Of a DNA stretch of 21,264 nucleotides, positions 13,924 to 20,812 are shown piece by piece. Location of the stretch: positions 1 to 21,264 of the forward strand of contig SPCO01000006.1 in NCBI GenBank assembly GCA_004525275.1, given 5' to 3'. How positions within the stretch are numbered: the first letter of the stretch is position 1; every line of letters begins with the position of its first letter. The notes below the pieces were generated by a model, which searched no databases, was not told the DNA's origin, and worked only from the letters and a program-made list of their open reading frames with translations. A program made the position numbers and the translations under genes. This stretch comes from Thermomicrobiales bacterium. Lineage in GTDB: Bacteria > Chloroflexota > Limnocylindria > Limnocylindrales > CSP1-4.

Positions 13924-15293
13924 GCTGGCTCCCGCGCTGGCTCGGATGTGGCGTCAGTCTGCGCGGCGCGGTCGCGCTCGTCCAGCGCGACGGCCACGCG
14001 ATCGAGCACCGCGTCTGCGACGGCCCGCTTCGATTGCAGCGGCAAGTCGGAACGCGCTCCGTCTGCGGCGAGGATGGAGGCCCGGTTCGTGTCGGTCCCG
14101 AACCCGGAGCCAGCCTCGGCCACATCATTTGCCACGATCAGGTCAACCCGCTTGCGGCGAAGTTTCTCGGCGGTTCGGTCCAGCGACCCGGTCTCGGCCG
14201 CGAACCCGACGAGGATCGGTCGTGGCTGGAGCGGATCACGGGTCACGGCGCCCTCGCTATCGAGCCCCTGGGCGATGCGGGCGATCTCGGCGAGCAGGTC
14301 CGGCGTGGCCTCCAGATCCAGGGTGAGTGTCTCGGTGCGGCCAAGCTTCGTCTCCGCCGGGATGAGGGGCCGGAAATCGGACACGGCCGCGGCCATGATC
14401 AGCGCGTCGTACCCCGCCGAACCGTCTGCCCCATGCGTGACACGCAGCAGCGCGCCTCGGAGGTCGGCCGTGGACTCGACCCGGATGACCGTGGCCCCAG
14501 CGGGCAGCGTAACCTCGACGTCCGCGGCGATGAGCGTCACGCGTGCGCCTCGATCCAGTGCGGCCTCGGCGACTGCCACGCCCATCTTGCCCGTCGAGCG
14601 ATTGCCGATGTACCGAACCGGATCGATGGCCTCGCGGGTGCCGCCGGCGGAGACAACGACATGCCGACCCGCCAGATCGGCGTCGCGGCCAGGGGCCACG
14701 ACCGGTGGCCGAGCCGCGGGATCAGACGCCCGGATCGACCGATCGGCGAGCAACGCCACGACGGCATCGACGATGGCCGGCAACTCCGCCAGGCGCCCGA
14801 TCCCGGACTGGCCCGACGCCAGCGGACCGACATCGGGATCGATGACCGCATACCCGAACGAGCGCAGCTTCGCGACGTTGGCCGTCGTCGCCGGATGCGT
14901 CCACATGTCTCCATCCATCGCCGGCGCCACGACCACCGGGGCAGAGCTGGCCAGACAAGTGGCGGTCACGACGTCGCCAGACAGGCCTGTCGCCATCGCG
15001 GCCAGCCAGTGGGCGGTCGCGGGGGCGACCACGATGGCGTCCGCGCTGTCGGCGATCACGATGTGCCCGATCCGACCGTCGGGCAGTAGATCCAGGACAT
15101 TCGTCTCGATCGGGTGCCGAGAGAGGGCCCTGAACGAAAGTGGACCGACGAACTGGGTCGCCGCTGGGGTGAGCATCACGGCGATATCCGCTCCCTCGGA
15201 GCGCAGGAGCCGGAGCAATTCGACGGCCTTGTAGGCAGCGATCGAGCCGGTCACGCCGAGACCGATCATCCGCCCGGCCAGACGCTCGCTCAT
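13920..15293 (-). CDS. coaBC: Bifunctional phosphopantothenoylcysteine decarboxylase / phosphopantothenate-cysteine ligase
   Basis: A 457-residue flavoprotein (Dfp). The C-terminal CoaB half joins cysteine to 4'-phosphopantothenate and the N-terminal CoaC half decarboxylates the product. The CoaC part shows GVTGSIAAYKAVELLR at 13-28, H77 in GRIGHIVIADSAD (the catalytic histidine) and VVAPATAHWLAAMATGL at 88-104. The motif usually PxMNxxMW reads PAMDGDMW (D127), and the loop that holds the reducing cysteine of E. coli Dfp (C158) has serine (S160 in PLASGQSGIGR). The CoaB part has VVSAGGTREAIDPVRYIGNRSTGKMG from 213, MAAAVSDFRP, LVGFAAET and EKLRRKRVDLIVANDV. ATG 15293 overlaps the coaX stop (ATGA). 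A polar tail of about 25 residues follows the ligase domain. Confidence 0.93.
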   Translation of the reverse strand: MSERLAGRMIGLGVTGSIAAYKAVELLRLLRSEGADIAVMLTPAATQFVGPLSFRALSRHPIETNVLDLLPDGRIGHIVIADSADAIVVAPATAHWLAAMATGLSGDVVTATCLASSAPVVVAPAMDGDMWTHPATTANVAKLRSFGYAVIDPDVGPLASGQSGIGRLAELPAIVDAVVALLADRSIRASDPAARPPVVAPGRDADLAGRHVVVSAGGTREAIDPVRYIGNRSTGKMGVAVAEAALDRGARVTLIAADVEVTLPAGATVIRVESTADLRGALLRVTHGADGSAGYDALIMAAAVSDFRPLIPAETKLGRTETLTLDLEATPDLLAEIARIAQGLDSEGAVTRDPLQPRPILVGFAAETGSLDRTAEKLRRKRVDLIVANDVAEAGSGFGTDTNRASILAADGARSDLPLQSKRAVADAVLDRVAVALDERDRAAQTDATSEPAREPA

Positions 15294-16102
15294 GCCAGGC
15301 CCAGCTCGAGCGGCTCGCCGCCGCCGACCTCGGCGTACAGGATGGCCAGGCCCTTGAGCGTCAGATCGGGATCGATGACGTCGATCCCCGCGAGGTCGCT
15401 TGCCCACGGCGCAGTCGACAGGCCGCCGGTCAGGATCGCGCGAACGTTCGCTGCCGCCACGTTGTTGGCGTCCGCGAGCTCGGAACGCACCCGCGCCAGG
15501 AGGCCTGACGCCAGCGCCTGGTAGCCGAAGACCGTGCCAGCCTGCATCGCGGTCACCGTGTCCCGGCCGATCGCCTGATTCGGCGCCCGGAGCTCGATCC
15601 GAGGCAGTTTGGCGGTCCGAGCCGCGAGCGCCTCCAGGCCGAGTTCGAGACCCGGTGCGATCGCGCCACCCACATAGGCGCCGTCGGAAGCCACGCAATC
15701 CAGCGTGGTGGCGGTCCCGAAGTCGACCACGACCGCCGGCGTGCCGTAGAGCCGGGCTGCCGCAAGGGCGTTGACCAGCCGGTCGGCCCCGACTTCGCTC
15801 GGTCGGTCGACCCGGATCGCGAGAGGGACCGTCCCTGCCATCGCGACCAGGAGCGGCCGATCGTGACGATCGGCGATCGACTCCACCGCGCCGGTCAATG
15901 CCGTGACCACGGACGCCAGCGCCAGCGCATCGAGGTCGGCGATCGAGACGCCGTCGAGTCGAAGCAGGGCATCGAGCAACAGTTCGACCTCATCCGCGGT
16001 CGCCCGGCCGTTGGTCACGGCTCGTCGCGTCGAGATGAGCACGCCCGCCCGGAACAATCCGGTCGTGATATTCGTGTTCCCGATATCGATCGCCAACAGC
16101 AT
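15290..16102 (-). CDS. coaX: Type III pantothenate kinase
   Basis: A 270-residue kinase of the ASKHA fold that phosphorylates pantothenate with ATP, the first step of coenzyme A synthesis; the type III enzyme is not feedback-inhibited by CoA. Signatures are AIDIGNTNITTGLF at 4-17 with D6, the SEVGADRLVNALAA at 102-115, VVVDFGTATTLDCV at 124-137 and GGAIAPGLELGLEAL at 145-159. Length is typical. ATG 16102 is chosen because the family begins MLLAIDIGNT here and a -10 box lies 7 bases upstream; no ribosome binding site is seen. It heads the minus-strand operon coaX-coaBC-panB-panC, in which the first three junctions are 4-base ATGA overlaps or short gaps. Confidence 0.94.
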   Translation of the reverse strand: MLLAIDIGNTNITTGLFRAGVLISTRRAVTNGRATADEVELLLDALLRLDGVSIADLDALALASVVTALTGAVESIADRHDRPLLVAMAGTVPLAIRVDRPSEVGADRLVNALAAARLYGTPAVVVDFGTATTLDCVASDGAYVGGAIAPGLELGLEALAARTAKLPRIELRAPNQAIGRDTVTAMQAGTVFGYQALASGLLARVRSELADANNVAAANVRAILTGGLSTAPWASDLAGIDVIDPDLTLKGLAILYAEVGGGEPLELGLA

Positions 16103-16109
16103 ATCGAGG

Positions 16110-16115
16110 ATGATA
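16110..16115 (-). promoter_or_regulatory. -10 element of the coaX operon (leaderless)
   Basis: On the minus strand TATCAT ends 7 bases before ATG 16102. With no Shine-Dalgarno sequence in between, the CoA operon transcript should begin at or next to the start codon. Confidence 0.45.
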
Positions 16116-16145
16116 CGCGGGTAGCAGCGACCCACTTCGATGCGC

Positions 16146-16185
16146 TACCATCGGAGCCGTCGTCCGCCTAGTGCCCACCGAGGAG
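16146..16185 (+). promoter_or_regulatory. Putative -10 and ribosome binding site for the gene at 16193
   Basis: TACCAT at 16146-16151 is a possible -10, divergent from the coaX promoter. GAGGAG near 16180-16185 is a ribosome binding site 7 bases before GTG 16193 and supports that start. Confidence 0.4.
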
Positions 16186-16192
16186 ACGCCGG

Positions 16193-16630
16193 GTGTCAAG
16201 CCCGCCACACGCCAAGTTCTTCGTCAACGACGGCGTCGTGACCAGTCAGACGGACATGCTCCATCTGCTCCGGCCCGTGCTCAAGCAGACCGTCACCTAC
16301 CGCTATCTGCGCGGCCGCGAGGTTGTCGCACGCGGGACCGGCTGGGTCGAGCGGATCGTCGTCGACGCAGAGGACACCTCGACATACTTCACGCCGCTGG
16401 CCATCACCCTGAACATTGACTCCTTCGAGCACCTCGAATTCGAGACACGAGCCGATCAACTCCTCGTGTACACGCTGGTCCAGGGTGACGAGCGCGTCGT
16501 CATGGAGTTCGCCCCGATCGGGCCGGGCGAGGCGGATGCTTCGCCGTTCGCCGCACGCCAGCTGACCTTCGACACCAGCGAGTTTGTCCAGATGGAGTTG
16601 CTCGGCCTCGAAGCCCAAGAGGACGAGTAG
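16193..16630 (+). CDS. Protein of unknown function, 145 residues
   Basis: GTG start at 16193 with a GAGGAG ribosome site, TAG stop. No membrane segment or signal peptide. I do not recognise the family. The middle is rich in alternating hydrophobic residues (KQTVTYRYLRGREVVARGTG near 31-50, YFTPLAITLNIDSFEHLEF, DQLLVYTLVQGDERVVMEFA), which predicts a mostly beta fold. The end is acidic (LLGLEAQEDE). The gene lies between the divergent coaX operon and a purine permease on its own strand, 143 bases away. Codon use resembles the neighbours, so I believe it is a real gene; function is open. Confidence 0.7.
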   Translation: MSSPPHAKFFVNDGVVTSQTDMLHLLRPVLKQTVTYRYLRGREVVARGTGWVERIVVDAEDTSTYFTPLAITLNIDSFEHLEFETRADQLLVYTLVQGDERVVMEFAPIGPGEADASPFAARQLTFDTSEFVQMELLGLEAQEDE

Positions 16631-16644
16631 CGGATCGGGAAGGT

Positions 16645-16664
16645 CGGACGACCGGTCCGGCTTT
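16645..16664 (+). terminator. Possible weak terminator after the 16193 gene
   Basis: CGGAC 16645-16649 pairs with GTCCG 16655-16659 across a 5-base loop and is followed by GCTTT, the closest thing to a terminator T-run in the gap. The stem is short. Confidence 0.3.
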
Positions 16665-16681
16665 GGAGAACGAGGTAGCGA

Positions 16682-16698
16682 GGCCGTGAGGGACGGCC
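16682..16698 (+). promoter_or_regulatory. Hairpin in the purine permease leader
   Basis: GGCCGT 16682-16687 and ACGGCC 16693-16698 form a 6-bp stem with a GAGGG loop within the 143-base stretch before the permease. No conserved core of the known purine riboswitches is visible. The end of the stretch carries a long purine-rich ribosome site (16758-16769). Confidence 0.3.
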
Positions 16699-16773
16699 GC
16701 ATACCTGTAACGGCGCGGTCCGAGCACGCCCGTGTGCGTCGGCGTCCGAACGAGGGTGAGGAGGAGGGATCCG

Positions 16774-18156
16774 TTGAGCGCTGAAGCGCAACCCAGCCCG
16801 TCGACCGGCAGGATCGCCGGATACTTCAAGTTCGCTGAGCGCGGCACGACCATCGGCACGGAGACGAAAGCGGGCCTGACGACCTTCTTCGTCATGGTCT
16901 ACATCATCTTCCTGAATGCCGGCATCCTCGGTGCCGGGTTCGGTCTCGACCCGGCCGGTATCGCCGCGGTCTCGGCGGCCACGGCGCTCATCGCGGGGAT
17001 CATGACCATCGCCATGGGCATCGTGGGTAACTACCCGCTGGCCCTGGCCGCGGGTCTCGGCATCAACGGCATCGTCGCCTTTTCCCTGACGGCCCGTGGC
17101 CTGAGTCCCGAAGGCGCGATGGGCGTCATCGTCCTCGAGGGCCTGGCCGTGACGCTCCTGGTGGTTGTCGGCTTCCGGGAAGCGGTCATGAATGCGGTGC
17201 CGCTGGCTTTGAAGAAAGCCATCGGAGCGGGCATCGGCCTGTTCATCCTGTTCATCGGGTTCGTCGGTGGAGGCTTCATCGCGACCCCGGCCGGCGGGGT
17301 TCCGATCGTGGCACCGGTCTTTCCCACGACGACCGCTCAATTCCTGTTCCTGGCAGGGCTCCTGTTCACGATCGTCCTGTGGGTCCTTAAGATCCGAGGC
17401 GCATTGATCATCTCGATCGCGGTCATCACCGTCGTCGCGCTGGCGCTCGGCGTGGCCAAGGTCCCGACGGAGTTCTCGGTCACACCGAGTTTTGCGACGC
17501 TCGGGAAGTTCAACCTGACCAACGTCTTCGACGTGCTCGGTACGCTGGCGGCAGCTTTGACGATCTTCGCGATCATGCTGACCGACTTCTTCGACACGAT
17601 GGGTACCGTCACCGGTGTGGCGTCCGAGGCGGGTCTAGCCGAGGAAGACGGTTCGGTGCCCGGCGTCGGACGGGTCCTGCTTGTCGATAGCATCGCCGCC
17701 GTTGCCGGCGGTGTCGGTGGTGTCAGCTCGAACACGACCTATATCGAGAGCGCCGCCGGCGTCGCCGAAGGCGGGCGGACCGGTTTTGCCTCGGTCGTGA
17801 CCGGCGTCCTGTTCCTGTTCGCGATCTTCCTGTCGCCGCTGGCACAAATCATTCCGGTCGAGGCGACGTCCCCGGCGTTGGTCCTTGTCGGCTACCTGAT
17901 GTTCACGCAGCTCAAGGGCATCGACATCGGCGATTCCGAGGATGGCCTCCCGGCGCTCCTGACGATGATCCTCATGCCCCTGACCTACGACATCACGGTC
18001 GGCATCGGGGCCGGGTTCATCACCTGGGTGCTGATCAAGCTGGCAAAGGGCAAGGTGTCGGAGATCCATCCGCTCATGTGGGTCGTGTCGGCGATGTTCA
18101 TCGTCTACTTCCTGCAGGGTTGGCTCGACATTCTCATCAGCTCGCCGGCGTCCTGA
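16774..18156 (+). CDS. AzgA-type NCS2 purine permease
   Basis: A 460-residue inner-membrane transporter of the nucleobase:cation symporter-2 superfamily, AzgA (adenine/guanine/hypoxanthine) branch. Landmarks include the N-terminal FKFAERGTTIGTETKAGLTTF at 18-38, AAGLGINGIVAF at 92-103 (AzgA: GLNAFF-like), the substrate-site DFFDTMGTVTGVASEAGL, and GVSSNTTYIESAAGVAEGGRTG, a hallmark of the group. About 12-14 hydrophobic helices are seen. TTG 16774 is preferred to the upstream GTG 16732 because GAGGAGGAGGGA (16758-16769) stands 4 bases before it and the extra residues upstream are Arg-rich and unlike the family. It probably imports purine bases by proton symport; the exact base cannot be told. 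Confidence 0.9.
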   Translation: MSAEAQPSPSTGRIAGYFKFAERGTTIGTETKAGLTTFFVMVYIIFLNAGILGAGFGLDPAGIAAVSAATALIAGIMTIAMGIVGNYPLALAAGLGINGIVAFSLTARGLSPEGAMGVIVLEGLAVTLLVVVGFREAVMNAVPLALKKAIGAGIGLFILFIGFVGGGFIATPAGGVPIVAPVFPTTTAQFLFLAGLLFTIVLWVLKIRGALIISIAVITVVALALGVAKVPTEFSVTPSFATLGKFNLTNVFDVLGTLAAALTIFAIMLTDFFDTMGTVTGVASEAGLAEEDGSVPGVGRVLLVDSIAAVAGGVGGVSSNTTYIESAAGVAEGGRTGFASVVTGVLFLFAIFLSPLAQIIPVEATSPALVLVGYLMFTQLKGIDIGDSEDGLPALLTMILMPLTYDITVGIGAGFITWVLIKLAKGKVSEIHPLMWVVSAMFIVYFLQGWLDILISSPAS

Positions 18157-18191
18157 CCGACTCGGGGACGCGTCACCCCGCGCACACATCC

Positions 18192-18224
18192 GTGCTGCCC
18201 CGGACCCCCCGGCCGGGGCAGCAC
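18192..18224 (+). terminator. Strong terminator-like hairpin after the purine permease
   Basis: A perfect 12-bp stem, GTGCTGCCCCGG 18192-18203 with CCGGGGCAGCAC 18213-18224, encloses a 9-base loop. It stands 36 bases after the permease stop. No T-run follows, but in a GC-rich genome such stems commonly end transcription. The next promoter -10 follows 11 bases later. Confidence 0.6.
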
Positions 18225-18235
18225 ACCCAATCCGG

Positions 18236-18241
18236 TACCAT
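18236..18241 (+). promoter_or_regulatory. -10 element for the M16 peptidase (leaderless)
   Basis: TACCAT ends 8 bases before ATG 18250, directly downstream of the terminator hairpin, with no ribosome binding site between. Confidence 0.45.
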
Positions 18242-18249
18242 CCCCTGCG

Positions 18250-19518
18250 ATGTTCGAACGGACCGCGTTGCCAGCCGGACCACGGGTGATCAGCGCCCGA
18301 GTACCCGCGGCACGCTCCGTGTCGATCGCCGCATACGTGCTGGCCGGGTCGCGCCTCGAGCAACCGGGCCAGATCGGTGTGGCCCATTTCATGGAGCACA
18401 TCACCTTCAAGGGAACGACCGCCTACCCGTCCACGCGGGCTATCAGTGAGGCGATCGAAGGCGTGGGTGGCTCGTTCAATGCCGCCACCGACCGTGAATC
18501 CACGGTCTACTGGGTCCGCGTTCCACGCCGAGAGCTTGATCGGGCGATGGATGTCATCGGCGAGCTCATCGTCCGGCCGCGGCTGACCGAGGCCGACATC
18601 GAGAGCGAGCGAACGGTCATCATCGAGGAGGTGCGTTCCTACCTGGACGACCCGTCTGAGTACTGTCAGATCCTGTTCCAGACGGCGATGTTCGGCGATG
18701 GCCCCCTTGGGCGCGAGATCTGTGGTGAGGAATCGGAAGTCCGGGCCTTGCCGGTGAAGGCGGTCCACGAGTTCTGGCAAACAGCCTATCGACCGGCCAA
18801 TGTCGTCGTCGCGCTCGCGGGCGACATCAGCCACGACGACGCCACCAGCCGTGCAGACGCGGCATTCGGGACCGGCGATGGGTCGATACCGGGCATCGAG
18901 CCGGCACCGACGCTCCCGGCCGGCGATCGCATCCGGACCGGCAAACGCTCCACAAGTCAGGCGCAGATCTGCCTCGGCGTGCCGGCCCTCCGTCGCGACC
19001 ACCCGGATAGCTGGACGCTGGCGGTGCTCAACGCGGTCCTGGGCGACGGGATGAGCAGCCGCCTCTTTCTTTCGGTCCGCGAGGAACTCGGCCTCGCCTA
19101 TGACGTCTCGTCAGGGTTGGTTGACTATTCCGACGCCGGTGCGCTCGAAGTCTCGGCAGGGGTCGATCCGGCCAGCCTGGGGGCGGCCATCGAGGCGATC
19201 CTCGTCGAGTTGGTCCGGTTGCGCGACGAGTTGGTCCCGGATCACGAGTTGATCAAGGCACAGCGATACCTGGCCGGCGGGATGGAGCTCCGGATGGACG
19301 ATACCCGTCACGTCGCCTCGTGGATCGGTGGCCAGGAGGCGCTCCATGACCGCGTCTTGACCGTTGACGAGGCACTCGAGGCGGTCCAGGCGGTCGAGGC
19401 GACCGCGATCCAGCGGCTGGCCGGCGACCTATTCCGGGATGAGGCACTCCGTCTCTCGGTTGTCGCACCGGCCCGCTACCTGCGCGGCCTTGATTCACGG
19501 CTCACACTGCCGTCATGA
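18250..19518 (+). CDS. M16 family metallopeptidase (pitrilysin/mitochondrial processing peptidase type)
   Basis: A 422-residue zinc peptidase. The inverted zinc motif is H46-F-M-E49-H50 in VAHFMEHITFKGT, and the third ligand is E127 in IIEEVRSYLDDP, exactly 76 residues after H50 as the family requires. The second half has the FLSVREELGLAYDVSSG segment at about 274-290, the Arg/Tyr pair that contacts substrate in the active subunits. So both halves of an active M16B-type monomer are present. There is no signal peptide, so it is probably cytoplasmic and may degrade or process peptides. Length is typical of the M16B group. The stop overlaps the next gene start (ATGA, 19515-19518), so it is translated together with the TPR-like protein. 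Confidence 0.92.
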   Translation: MFERTALPAGPRVISARVPAARSVSIAAYVLAGSRLEQPGQIGVAHFMEHITFKGTTAYPSTRAISEAIEGVGGSFNAATDRESTVYWVRVPRRELDRAMDVIGELIVRPRLTEADIESERTVIIEEVRSYLDDPSEYCQILFQTAMFGDGPLGREICGEESEVRALPVKAVHEFWQTAYRPANVVVALAGDISHDDATSRADAAFGTGDGSIPGIEPAPTLPAGDRIRTGKRSTSQAQICLGVPALRRDHPDSWTLAVLNAVLGDGMSSRLFLSVREELGLAYDVSSGLVDYSDAGALEVSAGVDPASLGAAIEAILVELVRLRDELVPDHELIKAQRYLAGGMELRMDDTRHVASWIGGQEALHDRVLTVDEALEAVQAVEATAIQRLAGDLFRDEALRLSVVAPARYLRGLDSRLTLPS

Positions 19519-20753
19519 CCGCCGACACGACCGAGTTGAGCGCAGCGGAGACGCCCCCGTCGCGGCACATCGAGCTGGTCCTGGCGCACACTCACCTTCG
19601 GCTCGGGATGTTGCCCCTTGCCCGCACGGAGCTGGAGACCCTCGCCGCGGAGGGTGCCCTTGACTCTGGGGGACTGGTCGATCTGGCCGAGGTCCGTTGG
19701 CGAACCGGTGATCTCGTCGGTGCCGGCGAGGTGGCAGAGGCCGCGTTGAAAGGCGGAACCGAGGACCCGGTCGCGTTCGTCGTCGCATCCGAGGCAGCCT
19801 CGCGCGATGGGCGCCCGAGCGAGGCGCGCCGGCTGGCGATGCGGGCGCTCGCGATGACCCCCGAGAAGATCGACCTGATCTTTGCCGGGATGCCGCGATC
19901 GAGCGTTTGGGGGCCGGACGCCCACGAGCCGGCACCAACCGTCCAGACACTGTTCGATCGAGGGCCCGATCCCGTTCCGCCACTGGCCGAGTCGCACCCT
20001 GACGAGCCAAACCGGGGGAGTGCCACGCCCCAGTCCTCGCCGCATCCGATGACGCTCGGTCTCTGGGCGGGCGACGAAGAGGAGGATCCGGCCGCTTCGA
20101 CGCTGCCGGAGCCGGCAGAAGCATTCGATGCAGGTCGGGAGGCGCTGGTCGAAGGCTCGTTCGACGAGGCCGCCTTCCGTCTCGGCCTTGCGTTGCGGCT
20201 GGCCCCGGCCCTCGCCCCGGCCGTCCTCGAGATCACCGATGGGGCGCGGGCGAGAAGTCTGATCCTGCTCCGTGGCGACGCCTACCGACAGGCTGGGCAT
20301 GAGACCGAGGCGCGTCAGGCCTATGTCATCGCCGCGCGCGGCGGCTTGCCGGAGCGTCGATCGCGGGTGCGCATGAAGTCGACGCTGTCGGGTGCGGGTG
20401 CGACGGCAGCAGCGGGTCTCGCGCCACCTTCCGCCAGGGCCGATCCCGACATCCCGGACGAGGCCGAACCGATGGCCGCGACCGATCAGTCCGTGGCCGA
20501 AGCCGAACCCGTCGAGCCCATCGAACCAGCCGCGGCCGAACCAGCCGCGGCCGAATCATCCGCGGCCGAATCAGCCGCGGCCGAACCAGTGGCCGAGGCC
20601 GCGCCCCCAGAGCCCGACGCCACCGAGCCCGAGACCGAACCGATCGTCGTGACCGCCCAGCCCGAGTCGGCGACCGAGGTCGAGGAGACCCAGCCCGCGG
20701 TTGACGATGAAGTCACGGACCAGGCGATCGAGGATCGAGCTGGCGAACCGTAG
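19515..20753 (+). CDS. TPR-like repeat protein with an Ala/Glu/Pro repeat tail
   Basis: A 412-residue protein coupled to the M16 peptidase gene by a 4-base overlap. Residues 15-120 form about three helical hairpins with TPR-like spacing (HLRLGMLPLARTELETLAAEG, LAEVRWRTGDLVGAGEVAEAAL, ASRDGRPSEARRLAMRALAM). A less ordered Pro-rich stretch follows. A further TPR-like part is near 210-285 (AGREALVEGSFDEAAFRLGLAL, then DAYRQAGHETEARQAYVIAARG). From about residue 315 the chain is acidic, disordered and built on EPAAA-type pentads encoded by 15-base tandem repeats (20522-20593). No membrane anchor or signal peptide is visible. A scaffold or adaptor role with the peptidase is plausible but only inferred. 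Confidence 0.8.
   Translation: MTADTTELSAAETPPSRHIELVLAHTHLRLGMLPLARTELETLAAEGALDSGGLVDLAEVRWRTGDLVGAGEVAEAALKGGTEDPVAFVVASEAASRDGRPSEARRLAMRALAMTPEKIDLIFAGMPRSSVWGPDAHEPAPTVQTLFDRGPDPVPPLAESHPDEPNRGSATPQSSPHPMTLGLWAGDEEEDPAASTLPEPAEAFDAGREALVEGSFDEAAFRLGLALRLAPALAPAVLEITDGARARSLILLRGDAYRQAGHETEARQAYVIAARGGLPERRSRVRMKSTLSGAGATAAAGLAPPSARADPDIPDEAEPMAATDQSVAEAEPVEPIEPAAAEPAAAESSAAESAAAEPVAEAAPPEPDATEPETEPIVVTAQPESATEVEETQPAVDDEVTDQAIEDRAGEP
20522..20593 (+). repeat. Tandem 15-base repeat coding for Ala/Glu/Pro pentads
   Basis: About 4.8 copies of a unit like CGAACCAGCCGCGGC stand at 20522-20536, 20537-20551, 20552-20566, 20567-20581 and a partial copy from 20582. The first two copies are identical and the next two differ by T substitutions. 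The period is a multiple of three, so copy number can change without breaking the frame. Confidence 0.85.
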
Positions 20754-20771
20754 GGCCAGGCCGACTTCCGA

Positions 20772-20777
20772 TACAAT
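20772..20777 (+). promoter_or_regulatory. Putative -10 of ndk
   Basis: TACAAT, a good match to TATAAT, lies 35 bases before ATG 20813 in the 59-base gap. AAGGTAG at 20805-20811 is a modest ribosome site. No clear -35 is seen. Confidence 0.45.
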
Positions 20778-20812
20778 CCGGCCCGTCCAGCCCGACCGTA
20801 TTCAAGGTAGAC

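Noticed and set aside
13423..15234. Plus-strand frame of 603 codons opposite panB and coaBC
   Set aside because: It is Ser/Arg/Ala-rich with no domain, and the minus strand carries unambiguous PanB and CoaBC motifs.
16631..16773. Known purine riboswitch in the permease leader
   Set aside because: I could not find the conserved junction sequences of the guanine/adenine class or another known purine-sensing RNA.
17635..19002. Minus-strand frame of 455 codons across the permease/M16 junction
   Set aside because: It crosses a terminator-like stem and two well-supported genes on the other strand, and its composition is Asp/Arg/Gly-rich with no motif.
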